A stretch of DNA of 64,000 nucleotides. Origin: Shewanella chilikensis. Lineage in GTDB: Bacteria > Pseudomonadota > Gammaproteobacteria > Enterobacterales > Shewanellaceae. The stretch covers positions 1 to 64,000 of the forward strand of contig NZ_NIJM01000001.1 in the NCBI RefSeq assembly GCF_002836945.1. Reading direction: 5' to 3'. The notes under the pieces were generated by a model. It was not told the origin of the DNA. It ran no database searches and was given only the letters and a program-made list of their open reading frames with translations. This document shows, piece by piece, positions 26,899-35,515 of the stretch; the stretch's first letter is position 1, and every line of letters begins with the position of its first letter. The position numbers were made by a program, and so were the translations under genes.

Positions 26899-28302
26899 TT
26901 AGTTGTAGGTCGCTTCACGCTTCTTGGCTTCAGCATCCCACTTGGGCAGAACATTTTTCTTGAAGTCTTCCTTATCGGCAACCATCTTCTTCATGTCCAT
27001 ACCCAGAGCAGCCTGAGCCTTGGCCTTGGTGGAGATATCCGGCAGCGCAACTGGCTCTGTGATACCTTTCTTGGCCAGCAACTGTGCCAGTTTCACCCGG
27101 GCGTTGGCAGCCTTGTCAACCGCAGTACCCAGCACCCGCAGCGCTTCATCAGGAGCGTGAGCCGCGACACCGTGAGAGGCGATAGCATAATCCCAGCGCC
27201 ATTGAGCATGACGGATATCAGTCAGAATTGGCTTCATCTCGACTTCAGTCGCACCGGCTTTCCAGGCGGCAGCGGCTTCAAAGTGAGCCTTGACGATTTG
27301 ATCTTCAGCCTTCAGCTTCAGCTCATTAACCTTAACTTTACGCTCAGCAGTCAGATTCTCCATAAACTCTTTGCTCTGAGTGTGGCATTGAGCACAGGTT
27401 TCTTCGAAGCGGTCGAACGGATTACCCACTTTGTGATCGGTGAACTTACGCCCCTTGTCGTTGGTCACTTTTGGCATGTGACAGTCAACACAGGTCACGT
27501 TGTTCTTACCATGAACCCCCAGCTGCCAAGTTTCATAACCTGGGTGCTGTGCCTTCAGCATAGGAGTCTTGGACAAAGCATGAGTCCAGTCGGCAAATTC
27601 GATGGCATCGTAGTAAGCTTCCATGGATTCTACTGTAGTGCCTTGATCCCATGGGAACTTAACAAAACCCTTACGACCTTCCACTTTCTCAAAGTAGTAT
27701 TCTACGTGGCACTGACCACAAACCATGGATTGCTTGTCTTTGCGGGAAGCCTTATCAAATGGTGTACCCAAGGTCTCCATGGCGCGCTCGGCAAAAGGAC
27801 GTCCCAAACGCAGCTTAGGAGAACCTTTCTCGTGACAATCGCCACAACCTATGGCGTTAACCACTTCAGGGCCACCTTTGGCCCACTTACCGGTGAAGTA
27901 ACCATCTTCGCCCTGCTCTTCTATCAGGCGAGGAACATCCGGGCTCTTACAGCTCCAGCAAGCCATTGGCATTGGACCATCTTCGGCGCTCTTTGGCGCT
28001 CCGGTACGCAGGGTGTTGCGCACATCCGTCACGGCATAAATGTGGCCACGAGGGGCATTGTAGTCCTTGGCGAAACCATAACCGGCCCACATGATTACCA
28101 AGTTGGGATCTTCTGCCAATACGTCAACAATTTCAGAACTCTTTGCAGTGTCATGCCAACTGGCATATTGATTTTTGAACTTGTCTTTGTAGACTTCGTT
28201 GCGAGGCTCAGTCTTGTCACTCGCAAACGCACCGGCAGCCATTAGGCTTGCGGCGACCAATGCACTGAGTGCAAAGGATTTTTGGTTTAATTTTTTCACC
28301 AT
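26899..28302 (-). CDS. nrfA: Ammonia-forming cytochrome c nitrite reductase
   Basis: Periplasmic pentahaem enzyme that reduces nitrite to ammonium with six electrons in anaerobic respiration. After a signal peptide ending AFA (residue 27) the five haem sites are CWSCK (115-119, the lysine-ligated catalytic haem), CGDCH (153-157), CGQCH (195-199), CVDCH (271-275) and CAQCH (303-307). The 467-residue length is standard. No nrfB/C/D follows, so electrons probably come from a quinol-linked tetrahaem CymA as in Shewanella. The upstream region has a NarP site, and narQ-narP are divergent to it. Confidence 0.97.
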   Translation of the reverse strand: MVKKLNQKSFALSALVAASLMAAGAFASDKTEPRNEVYKDKFKNQYASWHDTAKSSEIVDVLAEDPNLVIMWAGYGFAKDYNAPRGHIYAVTDVRNTLRTGAPKSAEDGPMPMACWSCKSPDVPRLIEEQGEDGYFTGKWAKGGPEVVNAIGCGDCHEKGSPKLRLGRPFAERAMETLGTPFDKASRKDKQSMVCGQCHVEYYFEKVEGRKGFVKFPWDQGTTVESMEAYYDAIEFADWTHALSKTPMLKAQHPGYETWQLGVHGKNNVTCVDCHMPKVTNDKGRKFTDHKVGNPFDRFEETCAQCHTQSKEFMENLTAERKVKVNELKLKAEDQIVKAHFEAAAAWKAGATEVEMKPILTDIRHAQWRWDYAIASHGVAAHAPDEALRVLGTAVDKAANARVKLAQLLAKKGITEPVALPDISTKAKAQAALGMDMKKMVADKEDFKKNVLPKWDAEAKKREATYN

Positions 28303-28387
28303 CTCATCTCCGTGTTACTTTATCGTTATTTGCAATAACCACGACATCTCCAAGGTCAAAAGTAGCCGCTTAAATACACCAAAAATA

Positions 28388-28403
28388 TACCTCTTAGGGG
28401 GTA
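28388..28403. promoter_or_regulatory. NarP/NarL 7-2-7 binding site
   Basis: TACCTCT-TA-GGGGGTA is an inverted pair of NarL/NarP heptamers (consensus TACYYMT) with the 2-bp spacing that NarP prefers; 13 of the 14 heptamer positions agree. It lies 85 bp upstream of nrfA and 200 bp upstream of narQ. Confidence 0.8.
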
Positions 28404-28428
28404 TCCGGGGCGAAGTTTGCGCCAGATC

Positions 28429-28458
28429 AAAATGTGAAGGCGATGTTGTTCACATTTT
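28429..28458. promoter_or_regulatory. 30-bp inverted repeat in the nrfA-narQ intergenic region
   Basis: AAAATGTGAA and TTCACATTTT form perfect 10-bp arms around a 10-base spacer. The TGTGA and TCACA ends look like CRP half-sites, but are 12 bp apart instead of 6. It lies just upstream of the NarP site relative to nrfA. Function not assigned. Confidence 0.7.
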
Positions 28459-28602
28459 TGTACTCTTGTTAATGTATTCAAGTGCTGGCTAATGTAGAAC
28501 TCTGAGACCCAAGTCCTTTTTTATTCTCGACAATCTTATCGGCGCGTTTCCTTTCCGATAATCGAGAGCAACACTGCAGGGACTGAGGAAACCTTAGCAA
28601 AA

Positions 28603-30327
28603 GTGAGTGAATATTTCATGAAACGAGGCAGCTTGACCTCTACCATTTTAGGCTTAATGCTGACCCTTATCCTGCTTTCAAGCGGTTTGGCCACTTTTGC
28701 CATTATCAATCTGTCTTACAGCCTGGGAGATGCCCGGGCGATCAACGCCTCCGGTTCATTGCGGATGCAGAGCTACCGGCTGATGTTTTATGCCAACTCC
28801 GGCAGTGAAGAAGCGCTGCAAAAAATTCGCGAATTTGAAAACACCCTCTACTCAGATGCCTTGGTGCGCTCAATGGACTGGTCATCGCCGGCCAGGCTCG
28901 GACAGCAGTACCAACTGGTGATCAGCAAGTGGAAGGTCATGAAGTACTACATAGAGCAGGAAGACTCACGCAATTATGCCTCCTCGCTGAAAGACTTTGT
29001 CGATACCATAGATTTGCTGGTATTGGAGATGGAGCACCATGCCGCCTTCAAACTAAGATTGCTGGCCGTCAGCCAGATAGTAGGTCTGGGTTTGATGCTG
29101 CTGATTGCCTTTATCGCCGTGCGCTTTACCAAACGCAAGGTGGTGGTGCCGCTGCAACAGATGATGGAATCAGCCAACACTATATCCAAAGGTAACTTTG
29201 CCGTCGAAATGCCGAAGACGGAATATATTGAGCTCAGCGCTCTTTCCGATGCCCTGGACAGTACGGCTCAGGAACTGGCAACTCTCTATGGCAATCTGGA
29301 AACTCAGGTGAAGGAGAAGACCCTGGCGTTGACCCGTGCCAACCGTGAGCTCAAGTTTCTTTATGACAATCTGGTGTTGCTGCACTCGGGCAAACTCAAT
29401 TTCGAGGTGATGCGACAGTCGCTGCTGCAACTCAAGGAGTATGAGCACCTGCAACATCTGCGGCTGATTATTCAACAGGATGAAGATGCCATGGAGGTGA
29501 TCGCCACCGACGAGGAAATCTGGCCGCAATCCGGACAAACCATGCAGTTTCCGCTCAAGTTTGAACAGCAGGAACTCGGCTTTCTGGAAGTGATAGGCAA
29601 GCACGATATCAATGTGCCCCTGTTTGAAAACTTCGCCATCATGCTGGCTCGCTCGATTGTGATTCACAATGCCTCCGAGCAGCGCCAACAACTGGCCCTG
29701 TTGGAAGAGCGGGCGGTTATCGCCAGAGAGCTGCACGATTCACTGGGGCAACTGCTATCCTTCCTGAAAATCCAGATAAGTTTGCTGCGTAAAGGCCTCG
29801 ATCAGAGCTGCAAAAGCCCGGCGGTGACCCAACAGCTCGAAGAACTCAATGAGGGGGTGACCACAGCCTACGCCCAGCTCAGAGAACTCTTGTCTACCTT
29901 CCGCCTGACAGTTAAAGAACCCAATCTGCGCAACGCCCTCGAGGCTATGCTGGAGCAACTGCGCAGCCAAACAGAGACAGAGCTGGAGCTCAACTATCGT
30001 CTGCCGCCCCAGTTACTGGCGGCGCACCAACATATTCATATTCTGCAGCTCACCCGCGAAGCCACCCTCAATGCCATTAAACATGCAAATGCGAGTCGTA
30101 TTTGTATCAGCTGCGAAAAGAACTCTGATAACATGGTGGTTATCAGTATCGAAGACAACGGCATAGGCCTGGCGCATATCAAGGAAAGGGATCAACATTT
30201 CGGCATAGGGATAATGCACGAACGCGCCAGCCGCCTCTCGGGTATGGTTGAATTTTCCAGCAATGCGTCGGGAGGCACCAGTGTTGTCCTGACTTTCCCA
30301 CCTCAGCAGGAGCCACATCATGGGTAA
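28603..30327 (+). CDS. narQ: Nitrate/nitrite sensor histidine kinase
   Basis: Inner membrane sensor of 574 residues. TM1 is about 12-35, followed by the periplasmic P-box INASGSLRMQSYRL (47-60), which binds nitrate. TM2 (about 152-175) leads to a HAMP linker and a GAF-like region. The HisKA_3 phosphoacceptor is His378 in ARELHDSLGQLL, and the ATPase has EDNGIGL. GTG 28603 and the in-frame ATG at 28618 are both possible starts; neither has a perfect Shine-Dalgarno. It overlaps narP by 8 bases and is divergent from nrfA, its likely target. Confidence 0.93.
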   Translation: MSEYFMKRGSLTSTILGLMLTLILLSSGLATFAIINLSYSLGDARAINASGSLRMQSYRLMFYANSGSEEALQKIREFENTLYSDALVRSMDWSSPARLGQQYQLVISKWKVMKYYIEQEDSRNYASSLKDFVDTIDLLVLEMEHHAAFKLRLLAVSQIVGLGLMLLIAFIAVRFTKRKVVVPLQQMMESANTISKGNFAVEMPKTEYIELSALSDALDSTAQELATLYGNLETQVKEKTLALTRANRELKFLYDNLVLLHSGKLNFEVMRQSLLQLKEYEHLQHLRLIIQQDEDAMEVIATDEEIWPQSGQTMQFPLKFEQQELGFLEVIGKHDINVPLFENFAIMLARSIVIHNASEQRQQLALLEERAVIARELHDSLGQLLSFLKIQISLLRKGLDQSCKSPAVTQQLEELNEGVTTAYAQLRELLSTFRLTVKEPNLRNALEAMLEQLRSQTETELELNYRLPPQLLAAHQHIHILQLTREATLNAIKHANASRICISCEKNSDNMVVISIEDNGIGLAHIKERDQHFGIGIMHERASRLSGMVEFSSNASGGTSVVLTFPPQQEPHHG

Positions 30328-30949
30328 ACCTTATTCAGTTCTGGTAGTCGATGATCATCCCTTATTGCGTCGCGGTATCTGTCAGTTACTGGCATCCGAT
30401 CCTGACTTTAGTCTCTTCGGTGAAGCCGGTACCGGGCTCGACGCCTTGGCGGCCACCGCCGAAAACGAGCCGGACATTATCCTGCTGGATCTGAATATGA
30501 AAGGCATGACAGGTCTCGATACCCTGAACGCCCTGCGTCAGGAGGGAGTGACCTCCAGAATCGTTATCCTGACGGTTTCCGATGCCAAACAGGATGTTAT
30601 CCGTTTGCTGCGAGCTGGCGCCGATGGTTACCTGCTCAAGGATACCGAACCCGATCTGCTGCTCGGGCAACTGAAAGAAGCCATGTCCGGCCACAGAGTG
30701 ATCAGCGCCGAAGTGGAAGACTATCTGTTTGAATTGAAAAATGCCGCCGAAGAGGAAGCCTGGCTCGACAGCCTGACCCCCAGAGAGTTGCAGATACTGC
30801 AGCATCTGGCAGAAGGGCAGAGCAACAGAGTTATTTCCGAAGAACTGCATATCAGCGAAGGCACGGTCAAGGTGCATGTCAAAAACCTGCTTCGCAAGGC
30901 CAATGCCAAGTCCCGCACCGAAATGGCTGTGCGTTATCTCAACCGTTAA
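30320..30949 (+). CDS. narP: Nitrate/nitrite response regulator
   Basis: A 209-residue LuxR/NarL-family regulator. The receiver phosphoacceptor is Asp57 in IILLDLNMKGMTGLD, with the acidic pair at VDDHP (10-14). The C-terminal HTH is in LTPRELQILQHLAEG and SEGTVKVHVKNLLRKA. It overlaps narQ and would bind the 7-2-7 site in front of nrfA. NarP is preferred over NarL because only one regulator is present and the site has NarP-type geometry. Confidence 0.9.
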   Translation: MGKPYSVLVVDDHPLLRRGICQLLASDPDFSLFGEAGTGLDALAATAENEPDIILLDLNMKGMTGLDTLNALRQEGVTSRIVILTVSDAKQDVIRLLRAGADGYLLKDTEPDLLLGQLKEAMSGHRVISAEVEDYLFELKNAAEEEAWLDSLTPRELQILQHLAEGQSNRVISEELHISEGTVKVHVKNLLRKANAKSRTEMAVRYLNR

Positions 30950-30955
30950 GCCACG

Positions 30956-30980
30956 AAAAAGGGACGCCACCGCGTCCCTT
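30956..30980 (+). terminator. Terminator after narQ-narP
   Basis: Stem AAGGGACGC/GCGTCCCTT with a CACC loop, seven bases after the narP stop codon and followed by CTC. It may also limit the convergent yacL transcript (preceding AAAA gives T on the minus strand). Confidence 0.75.
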
Positions 30981-31004
30981 CTCATTGCCGCCCATGCCGC
31001 TTGT

Positions 31005-31379
31005 TCAGCGGCTCTGGTGCAGAAAGTCACACCAACTCTCAAGCACATCCTGAAAGTCTTCCAGGCCGCACCAGGCTTCTGACTCGGCATCATAAAGAGA
31101 GAGGGACTCATCCAACTCCTGACTCTCACCGAATTCGAGCACATTGGCGTAAACCCGCACCTGCTCCTGATCCAGTTGCAGCGTCAGATCCCGGCCAATC
31201 AACTGCCATTCGCGAATGCGCCCTGACTGTAAATCCGCCAATGCCTGTTTAACCTGAGTGCAGATCTCGGCGTTATCCGCCAACTCTTCAGAGAACCATT
31301 GCCCCAGTACATGATGCTCCATACTGAAGCGGGCCATTGCGGTTCCCGTCAGTGAATTGCGCCGAAATTCGTATTCCAT
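31005..31379 (-). CDS. yacL: YacL family (UPF0231) protein
   Basis: A 124-residue cytoplasmic protein. The N-terminus MEYEFRRNSLTG and the segments MEHHVLGQWFSEE, ANVLEFGESQE and CGLEDFQDVLESW align with E. coli YacL by eye. Its function is unknown. It is acidic and lacks membrane segments or a signal peptide. It starts at ATG 31379 and is convergent with narP. Confidence 0.85.
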   Translation of the reverse strand: MEYEFRRNSLTGTAMARFSMEHHVLGQWFSEELADNAEICTQVKQALADLQSGRIREWQLIGRDLTLQLDQEQVRVYANVLEFGESQELDESLSLYDAESEAWCGLEDFQDVLESWCDFLHQSR

Positions 31380-31773
31380 GGTGCCACTTCTTTTGCTGTA
31401 ATCAAACCTATCCTAATTTTAACCCAGAGCCCAGGGGATTGCCCATAGTTATGCCTGGGCTTTACTTTCTATAGTAGTATTCCTCAGTTAGCTCTGCAGC
31501 CATGTCAGCCATTAGGGTGCTAGTCAGATTGGTGATGACATAGTGAAGCTACGGCGAGACAAATTGGTGTAGTCGTCAGATGGCTGACAAGTTCCCCAAG
31601 GACGAGTTGAAAAAGCACGTATGTGGCGCAAGCCAATGTCGCTTTATCCCGATAAACCGCCCATTAGCCCACTTGCCTGCCCAGCTTTTCATTGCCACTG
31701 AGTGAGTAAATTCCTATGCCCAATGATATAACTAGGTTAGCTTAAACTAAAGCAAACCTATGAGAGTGAGTCT
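31380..31773. other. Gene-poor region between yacL and the CorA/ZntB gene
   Basis: About 390 bases with no supported gene. It contains an 8-bp inverted repeat AGCCCAGG/CCTGGGCT (31428-31461) with a short T-rich tail. A 41-codon open frame at 31580-31705 lacks a ribosome binding site and is not called. The 3' end probably carries the promoter of the gene at 31774. Confidence 0.4.
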
Positions 31774-32742
31774 ATGGCCGAAAAACAGTTTTGTGCCTTG
31801 CTGCTGAGCGGGGAGATGGCAGGCAAGGAGTTGACGCAGCAACAGGTCAGTGATTGGCGCCCGGAGCAGGGCATACTCTGGCTGCATCTGGACTATAAGA
31901 AGAAATCCAACCGTCAGTGGTTGCAACAACACAGCGGCCTGGAAGCACTGGAAGTGGCAGCCCTGTTGGCGCAGGACACTCGCCCCAGGGTGGTACAATC
32001 CGGCCAGGGTTTCTTGCTGGCGCTCAGAGGGGTCAATCACAACCCCGGGGCCGACCCTGAAGACATGGTGTCGATACGCCTCTACCTGGACAATCACAGA
32101 ATTATCAGCACCAGCAGTCGCGAGCTGTTATCGGTCAAAGACATCATCCAGAGCGTCAGCCAGGGAGCTGGCCCCGGCAATACCGGGGAGTTTTTGCTGG
32201 CGCTGACGCAGCGTCTCACCCAACGTAAGACGGAGTTTATCGACCGGCTGGAAGAAACTGTCGACGATCTGGAAGACAAGGTCATGGCCGGTAAAGACAG
32301 GGATCTACGCAGCGATATCGCCGAGCTCAGGCGTCAGATAGTGGTGGTCCGGCGCTACCTGGCGCCGCAGCGGGAAGCCTTTACCCGCCTGCTGGCAGAC
32401 TCGGCTAAGGTATTTGATGAACAGCAGCGGCTTAAATTCAACGAAATCAATGATCAACTCATTCGCTGCATCGAAGATTTGGATGCCATCAGAGACAGGG
32501 CCAGCGTCACCCAGGAAGAGTTACAAAACCGTCAGGCCGAGGCAGTCAATCGCCGCCTCTATTTCCTGTCGCTGATCAGCGCCGTCTTCCTGCCGCTGGG
32601 TTTCCTTACCGGTCTGCTCGGGGTCAATATCGCCGGGATCCCGGGCGCCGATGTCGGCTGGGCCTTCGGAGCCTTTTGCCTGTTCCTGTTGCTATTGGTA
32701 GGGGGACAGTTGTGGCTGTTCTATCGCTATAAGTGGCTTTAG
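31774..32742 (+). CDS. CorA-family divalent cation transporter (ZntB-like)
   Basis: A 322-residue pentameric transporter. A long soluble N-terminal domain with helices is followed by two C-terminal transmembrane helices (about 260-280 and 295-318). The pore motif is GVN in TGLLGVNIAGIPG, instead of the GMN of CorA; this, and the IPG that follows, is the ZntB pattern, so zinc is the likely ion. It is monocistronic and starts at ATG 31774. Confidence 0.85.
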   Translation: MAEKQFCALLLSGEMAGKELTQQQVSDWRPEQGILWLHLDYKKKSNRQWLQQHSGLEALEVAALLAQDTRPRVVQSGQGFLLALRGVNHNPGADPEDMVSIRLYLDNHRIISTSSRELLSVKDIIQSVSQGAGPGNTGEFLLALTQRLTQRKTEFIDRLEETVDDLEDKVMAGKDRDLRSDIAELRRQIVVVRRYLAPQREAFTRLLADSAKVFDEQQRLKFNEINDQLIRCIEDLDAIRDRASVTQEELQNRQAEAVNRRLYFLSLISAVFLPLGFLTGLLGVNIAGIPGADVGWAFGAFCLFLLLLVGGQLWLFYRYKWL

Positions 32743-32773
32743 AATTACTGACGCAATAAGTGACTGTAAACAG

Positions 32774-32797
32774 AAAGGACGCCGGCGGCGTCCTTTT
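32774..32797. terminator. Terminator between the ZntB-like gene and fkpA
   Basis: Stem AAAGGACGCC/GGCGTCCTTT with a GGC loop; T residues on the plus strand and AAA on the left make it usable in both directions. Confidence 0.8.
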
Positions 32798-32832
32798 CAA
32801 TATCGGGTATCCACTTTCCGTGAAAGAAGGGA

Positions 32833-33609
32833 TTACTTGGCAGAAGCCTCGGCTTCGGTCGGCTCTACGGGGGCATCGGCCTTTTTGACCTTGAGCAACT
32901 CGACTTCAAAGATGAGTGTGGAGTTGGCAGGAATAGTGCCCATATCACGCTCGCCATAGGCCAGCTCAGATGGGATAACGAAGCGATACTTGGCGCCTAC
33001 CGGCATCAGCTGAACCCCTTCGGTCCAGCCCGGGATCACCCGGTTCAGGGCAAATTCTGCCGGTTCACCGCGGGAGTAGGAGCTGTCAAACTCAGTGCCG
33101 TCGATCAGAGTACCACGGTAGTGAACTGTCACTACGTCTTCGGCGGCCGGCTTCTCACCCTCGCCTGGAGTCAATACTTCGTATTGCAGACCTGACTCAG
33201 TGGTGATCACACCCTCTTTGGCCTTGTTCTGTTCCAGATAGGCTTTGCTTTCCTGCATCGACTTGGCCGCCATCTCCTGGACCTTGGCCATACGTTTTTC
33301 ATTCAGCTTCTGGTCCAGACCTTCAAGCACTTTCTGCATCTCATCTTCAGTCAGTTGCAGCTCGTCTTTCAGCCCCTGTTGGAAACCAGTCACAATCAAA
33401 GCACGATCGACTGAGAAACCCAGCTCTTCCTGCTCCTTGATATGGCCGGCCATGTAGCGGCCAATAGAGGCACCCACGCTATAGGCTTCTTTCTGCTCGA
33501 CAGAGCTCAGTTCCACTTTGTCGGCACTCGCTGTTTTTTGTTCTTGGTTACAGGCGGAAAGGCCGATCAGGGCCAGTGCGACCAGTGAAATTTTGTAAAT
33601 CGGTTTCAT
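32833..33609 (-). CDS. fkpA: FKBP-type peptidyl-prolyl isomerase (FkpA-like)
   Basis: A 258-residue periplasmic or lipid-anchored PPIase and chaperone. The signal ends in GLSAC, a possible lipobox with Cys20. The helical dimerisation domain covers about 30-140 and the FKBP domain about 145-240, with VTVHYRGTLIDGTEFDSSY and RFVIPSELAYGERDMG as fold and active-site segments. I chose ATG 33609, which has GAGGA 8 bases upstream. The C-terminal extension is short and acidic. It stands alone between two terminators. Confidence 0.88.
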   Translation of the reverse strand: MKPIYKISLVALALIGLSACNQEQKTASADKVELSSVEQKEAYSVGASIGRYMAGHIKEQEELGFSVDRALIVTGFQQGLKDELQLTEDEMQKVLEGLDQKLNEKRMAKVQEMAAKSMQESKAYLEQNKAKEGVITTESGLQYEVLTPGEGEKPAAEDVVTVHYRGTLIDGTEFDSSYSRGEPAEFALNRVIPGWTEGVQLMPVGAKYRFVIPSELAYGERDMGTIPANSTLIFEVELLKVKKADAPVEPTEAEASAK

Positions 33610-33814
33610 TAAAGGCATCCTCAGGATCTTCAAATGGTTACAATTAACCCAAAATATGTAAGACGACTCACTTTATACCAGTTAACTTTGAGATACAAAG
33701 CAGATTATCCATACTGGTTAACAAGGGAAAGCGGCCGACAAACCGTTAACCCTTGCATGGAAGCGACAGCGTTTTACCCTTACTCAAAATGACAAGTCGA
33801 GGCGGTATAAGTTC

Positions 33815-34789
33815 ATGGCAATAAACAGATTGCTACTTATTTGCACGCTCAGTTTTACTTTGCTTGGCCTTGGTGCCTGCCATCCAGGCCCCAATAGCAG
33901 CCAATCCCTGGCGGCCGATCCCAGCTACAGCGCCAGCCTCTCTGCCGATGGCCGCTACGCTTTGATAAGCAGCCAGGAGGGGATCAGGCTTTGGGATCTC
34001 AAACAAGGCGCGGTCAAGTATCAGTGGGCTCAAGGCAGTGAAGCCAATGATGTCATCGCCACAGATATCTCGGCCAATGGAGAATATGCGGTGACGTTAA
34101 GCCGCGATTCAGTTGCACTGTGGAAAATCGCCGACGGCCGGGCGGCGGGTTGGTGGTCACTGCCGGCAGTAGCCCAGGCTGTGGCCGTGGCCGACAACGG
34201 CCAGTTGCTGGTAGGGCTGGCAGATGGCGCGGTGATGTCGCTGACCCCGACCACAGGTGTGCTGGTGAAATTTCTTGGCCACAGCGAAAAGGTCAACAGC
34301 GTTGCCCTCTCTGCCGATGGCCACCTGGCATTGACCGGCGCCAACGATGCCACCGCCCTGCTGTGGCGCACCCAGGATGCTCAGGTACTGAGGCGCTGGC
34401 AGATGGACTCCAGGGTACTGAAGGTTGCCCTCAGCCGCAGCGGTAACCTCAGTTTAGTGTCCGACAGTACCGGCAATGCCGACATTTGGCACAATGACTC
34501 AGGGAAACTGGCCAGCTCGCTGGCGATAGTCCGGCGGCAAATGAACTTTTCGGCAGCGCGCTTTATCCAACAGGAGCAGGCCTTGTTGACCGGCACGCCG
34601 GCCAGAGAATTGAGTCTGTGGCAGGTCGATTCGGGGAAAAAAGTCGCCAACTGGCAAGTTTCACTGCCAAAAAAGCCTTTGCCCCAAAGCGCCGTAGTAT
34701 ACTCAGTGTCTGAATCCGACAACGGCCAACTTCAGAGTATCAGCAGTGCCAGCTTGCTGGAACGCTGGTCGGCGCCAACACAGAGGTAA
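33815..34789 (+). CDS. WD40-like repeat lipoprotein
   Basis: A 324-residue lipoprotein with lipobox LGAC (Cys22). The mature protein is a beta-propeller of WD40-like repeats; for example the DGRYALISSQEGIRLWDL, HLALTGANDATALLWRT and NLSLVSDSTGNADIWHN blades. No catalytic motif. It is 3 bases from slyX and may be cotranscribed with it and def. Function unknown; scaffolding at the outer membrane is possible. Confidence 0.75.
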   Translation: MAINRLLLICTLSFTLLGLGACHPGPNSSQSLAADPSYSASLSADGRYALISSQEGIRLWDLKQGAVKYQWAQGSEANDVIATDISANGEYAVTLSRDSVALWKIADGRAAGWWSLPAVAQAVAVADNGQLLVGLADGAVMSLTPTTGVLVKFLGHSEKVNSVALSADGHLALTGANDATALLWRTQDAQVLRRWQMDSRVLKVALSRSGNLSLVSDSTGNADIWHNDSGKLASSLAIVRRQMNFSAARFIQQEQALLTGTPARELSLWQVDSGKKVANWQVSLPKKPLPQSAVVYSVSESDNGQLQSISSASLLERWSAPTQR

Positions 34790-34792
34790 GTA

Positions 34793-35005
34793 ATGCAAGC
34801 AATCCCGGACAGGATCGAAGAGCTCGAAACCAAGCTGTCATTTCAGGAAGCCACACTGGAAGAATTGAGTCAGGAGATTTTCGAACTCAATAAAGTCGTG
34901 GCCGAGCAGCAGTTTCAGATCCAGTTGTTAATCAGTAAACTCAAAGCGGTAGAACCGAGTAATATCGCATCTCAATCGGAAGAAACGCCGCCGCCTCACT
35001 ACTGA
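34793..35005 (+). CDS. slyX: SlyX family protein
   Basis: A 70-residue coiled-coil protein; [20 protein letters not shown] and [16 protein letters not shown] fit SlyX, and the C-terminus PPPHY is the typical family ending. Function unknown in detail. It starts three bases after the WD40-like gene. Confidence 0.9.
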   Translation: MQAIPDRIEELETKLSFQEATLEELSQEIFELNKVVAEQQFQIQLLISKLKAVEPSNIASQSEETPPPHY

Positions 35006-35026
35006 GTCGAATAAAGGGGGATAAGG

Positions 35027-35515
35027 ATGTTAGCCATAGCAACCTACGGAGAACGTATTCTGGGGCAGGCTGCCCAGCCGGTTCAACTGTTCGATGAACC
35101 TTTGGCGGCCCTGGCCGAGAAAATGCTCGAGACCATGAAACTGGCACAGGGCGTAGGCATAGCCGCGCCTCAGGTAGGCCAAGGTATCCGCTTGTTTATT
35201 ATGGCATCCCATCCCAACGACAGATATCCGGATGCGCCTTTGATGGCGCCCCAGGTGGTGATCAACCCACAGATACTCAAACGCTCAGGCAAGATGCTGG
35301 CCGGGGAAGAGGGTTGCCTATCTCTGCCCGGTGAAAGAGTACAGATTCTGCGCCATGAAAGCATTGAGGTACGTTATCAGGATCTCAGCGGCGAGTGGCA
35401 GCAAGAATGGTTACAAGGCTTTGTCGCGCGCATTTTTCAGCATGAATATGATCATCTGGAAGGACTCACCTTGAGAGAACGACTGGAGATCCAAAACCAA
35501 GGAGCCGACTCTTGA
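35027..35515 (+). CDS. def: Peptide deformylase
   Basis: Removes the formyl group from nascent N-terminal methionine; a 162-residue metal enzyme. The three motifs are GVGIAAPQVG, EGCLSLPGE (metal Cys) and HEYDHLEG (metal His and catalytic Glu). All key residues are present. It is probably the second deformylase of the genome; the canonical def lies beside fmt and is not in this window. It starts at ATG 35027 with GGGGGAT upstream and overlaps the next gene by 4 bases. Confidence 0.88.
   Translation: MLAIATYGERILGQAAQPVQLFDEPLAALAEKMLETMKLAQGVGIAAPQVGQGIRLFIMASHPNDRYPDAPLMAPQVVINPQILKRSGKMLAGEEGCLSLPGERVQILRHESIEVRYQDLSGEWQQEWLQGFVARIFQHEYDHLEGLTLRERLEIQNQGADS

Noticed and set aside
28429-28458. 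CRP binding site.
   Set aside because: The half-sites TGTGA and TCACA are 12 bp apart; CRP needs 6. Listed only as an inverted repeat.
31580-31705. A 41-codon open frame in the gap before the ZntB-like gene.
   Set aside because: No ribosome binding site, no recognisable sequence and no evidence of conservation.
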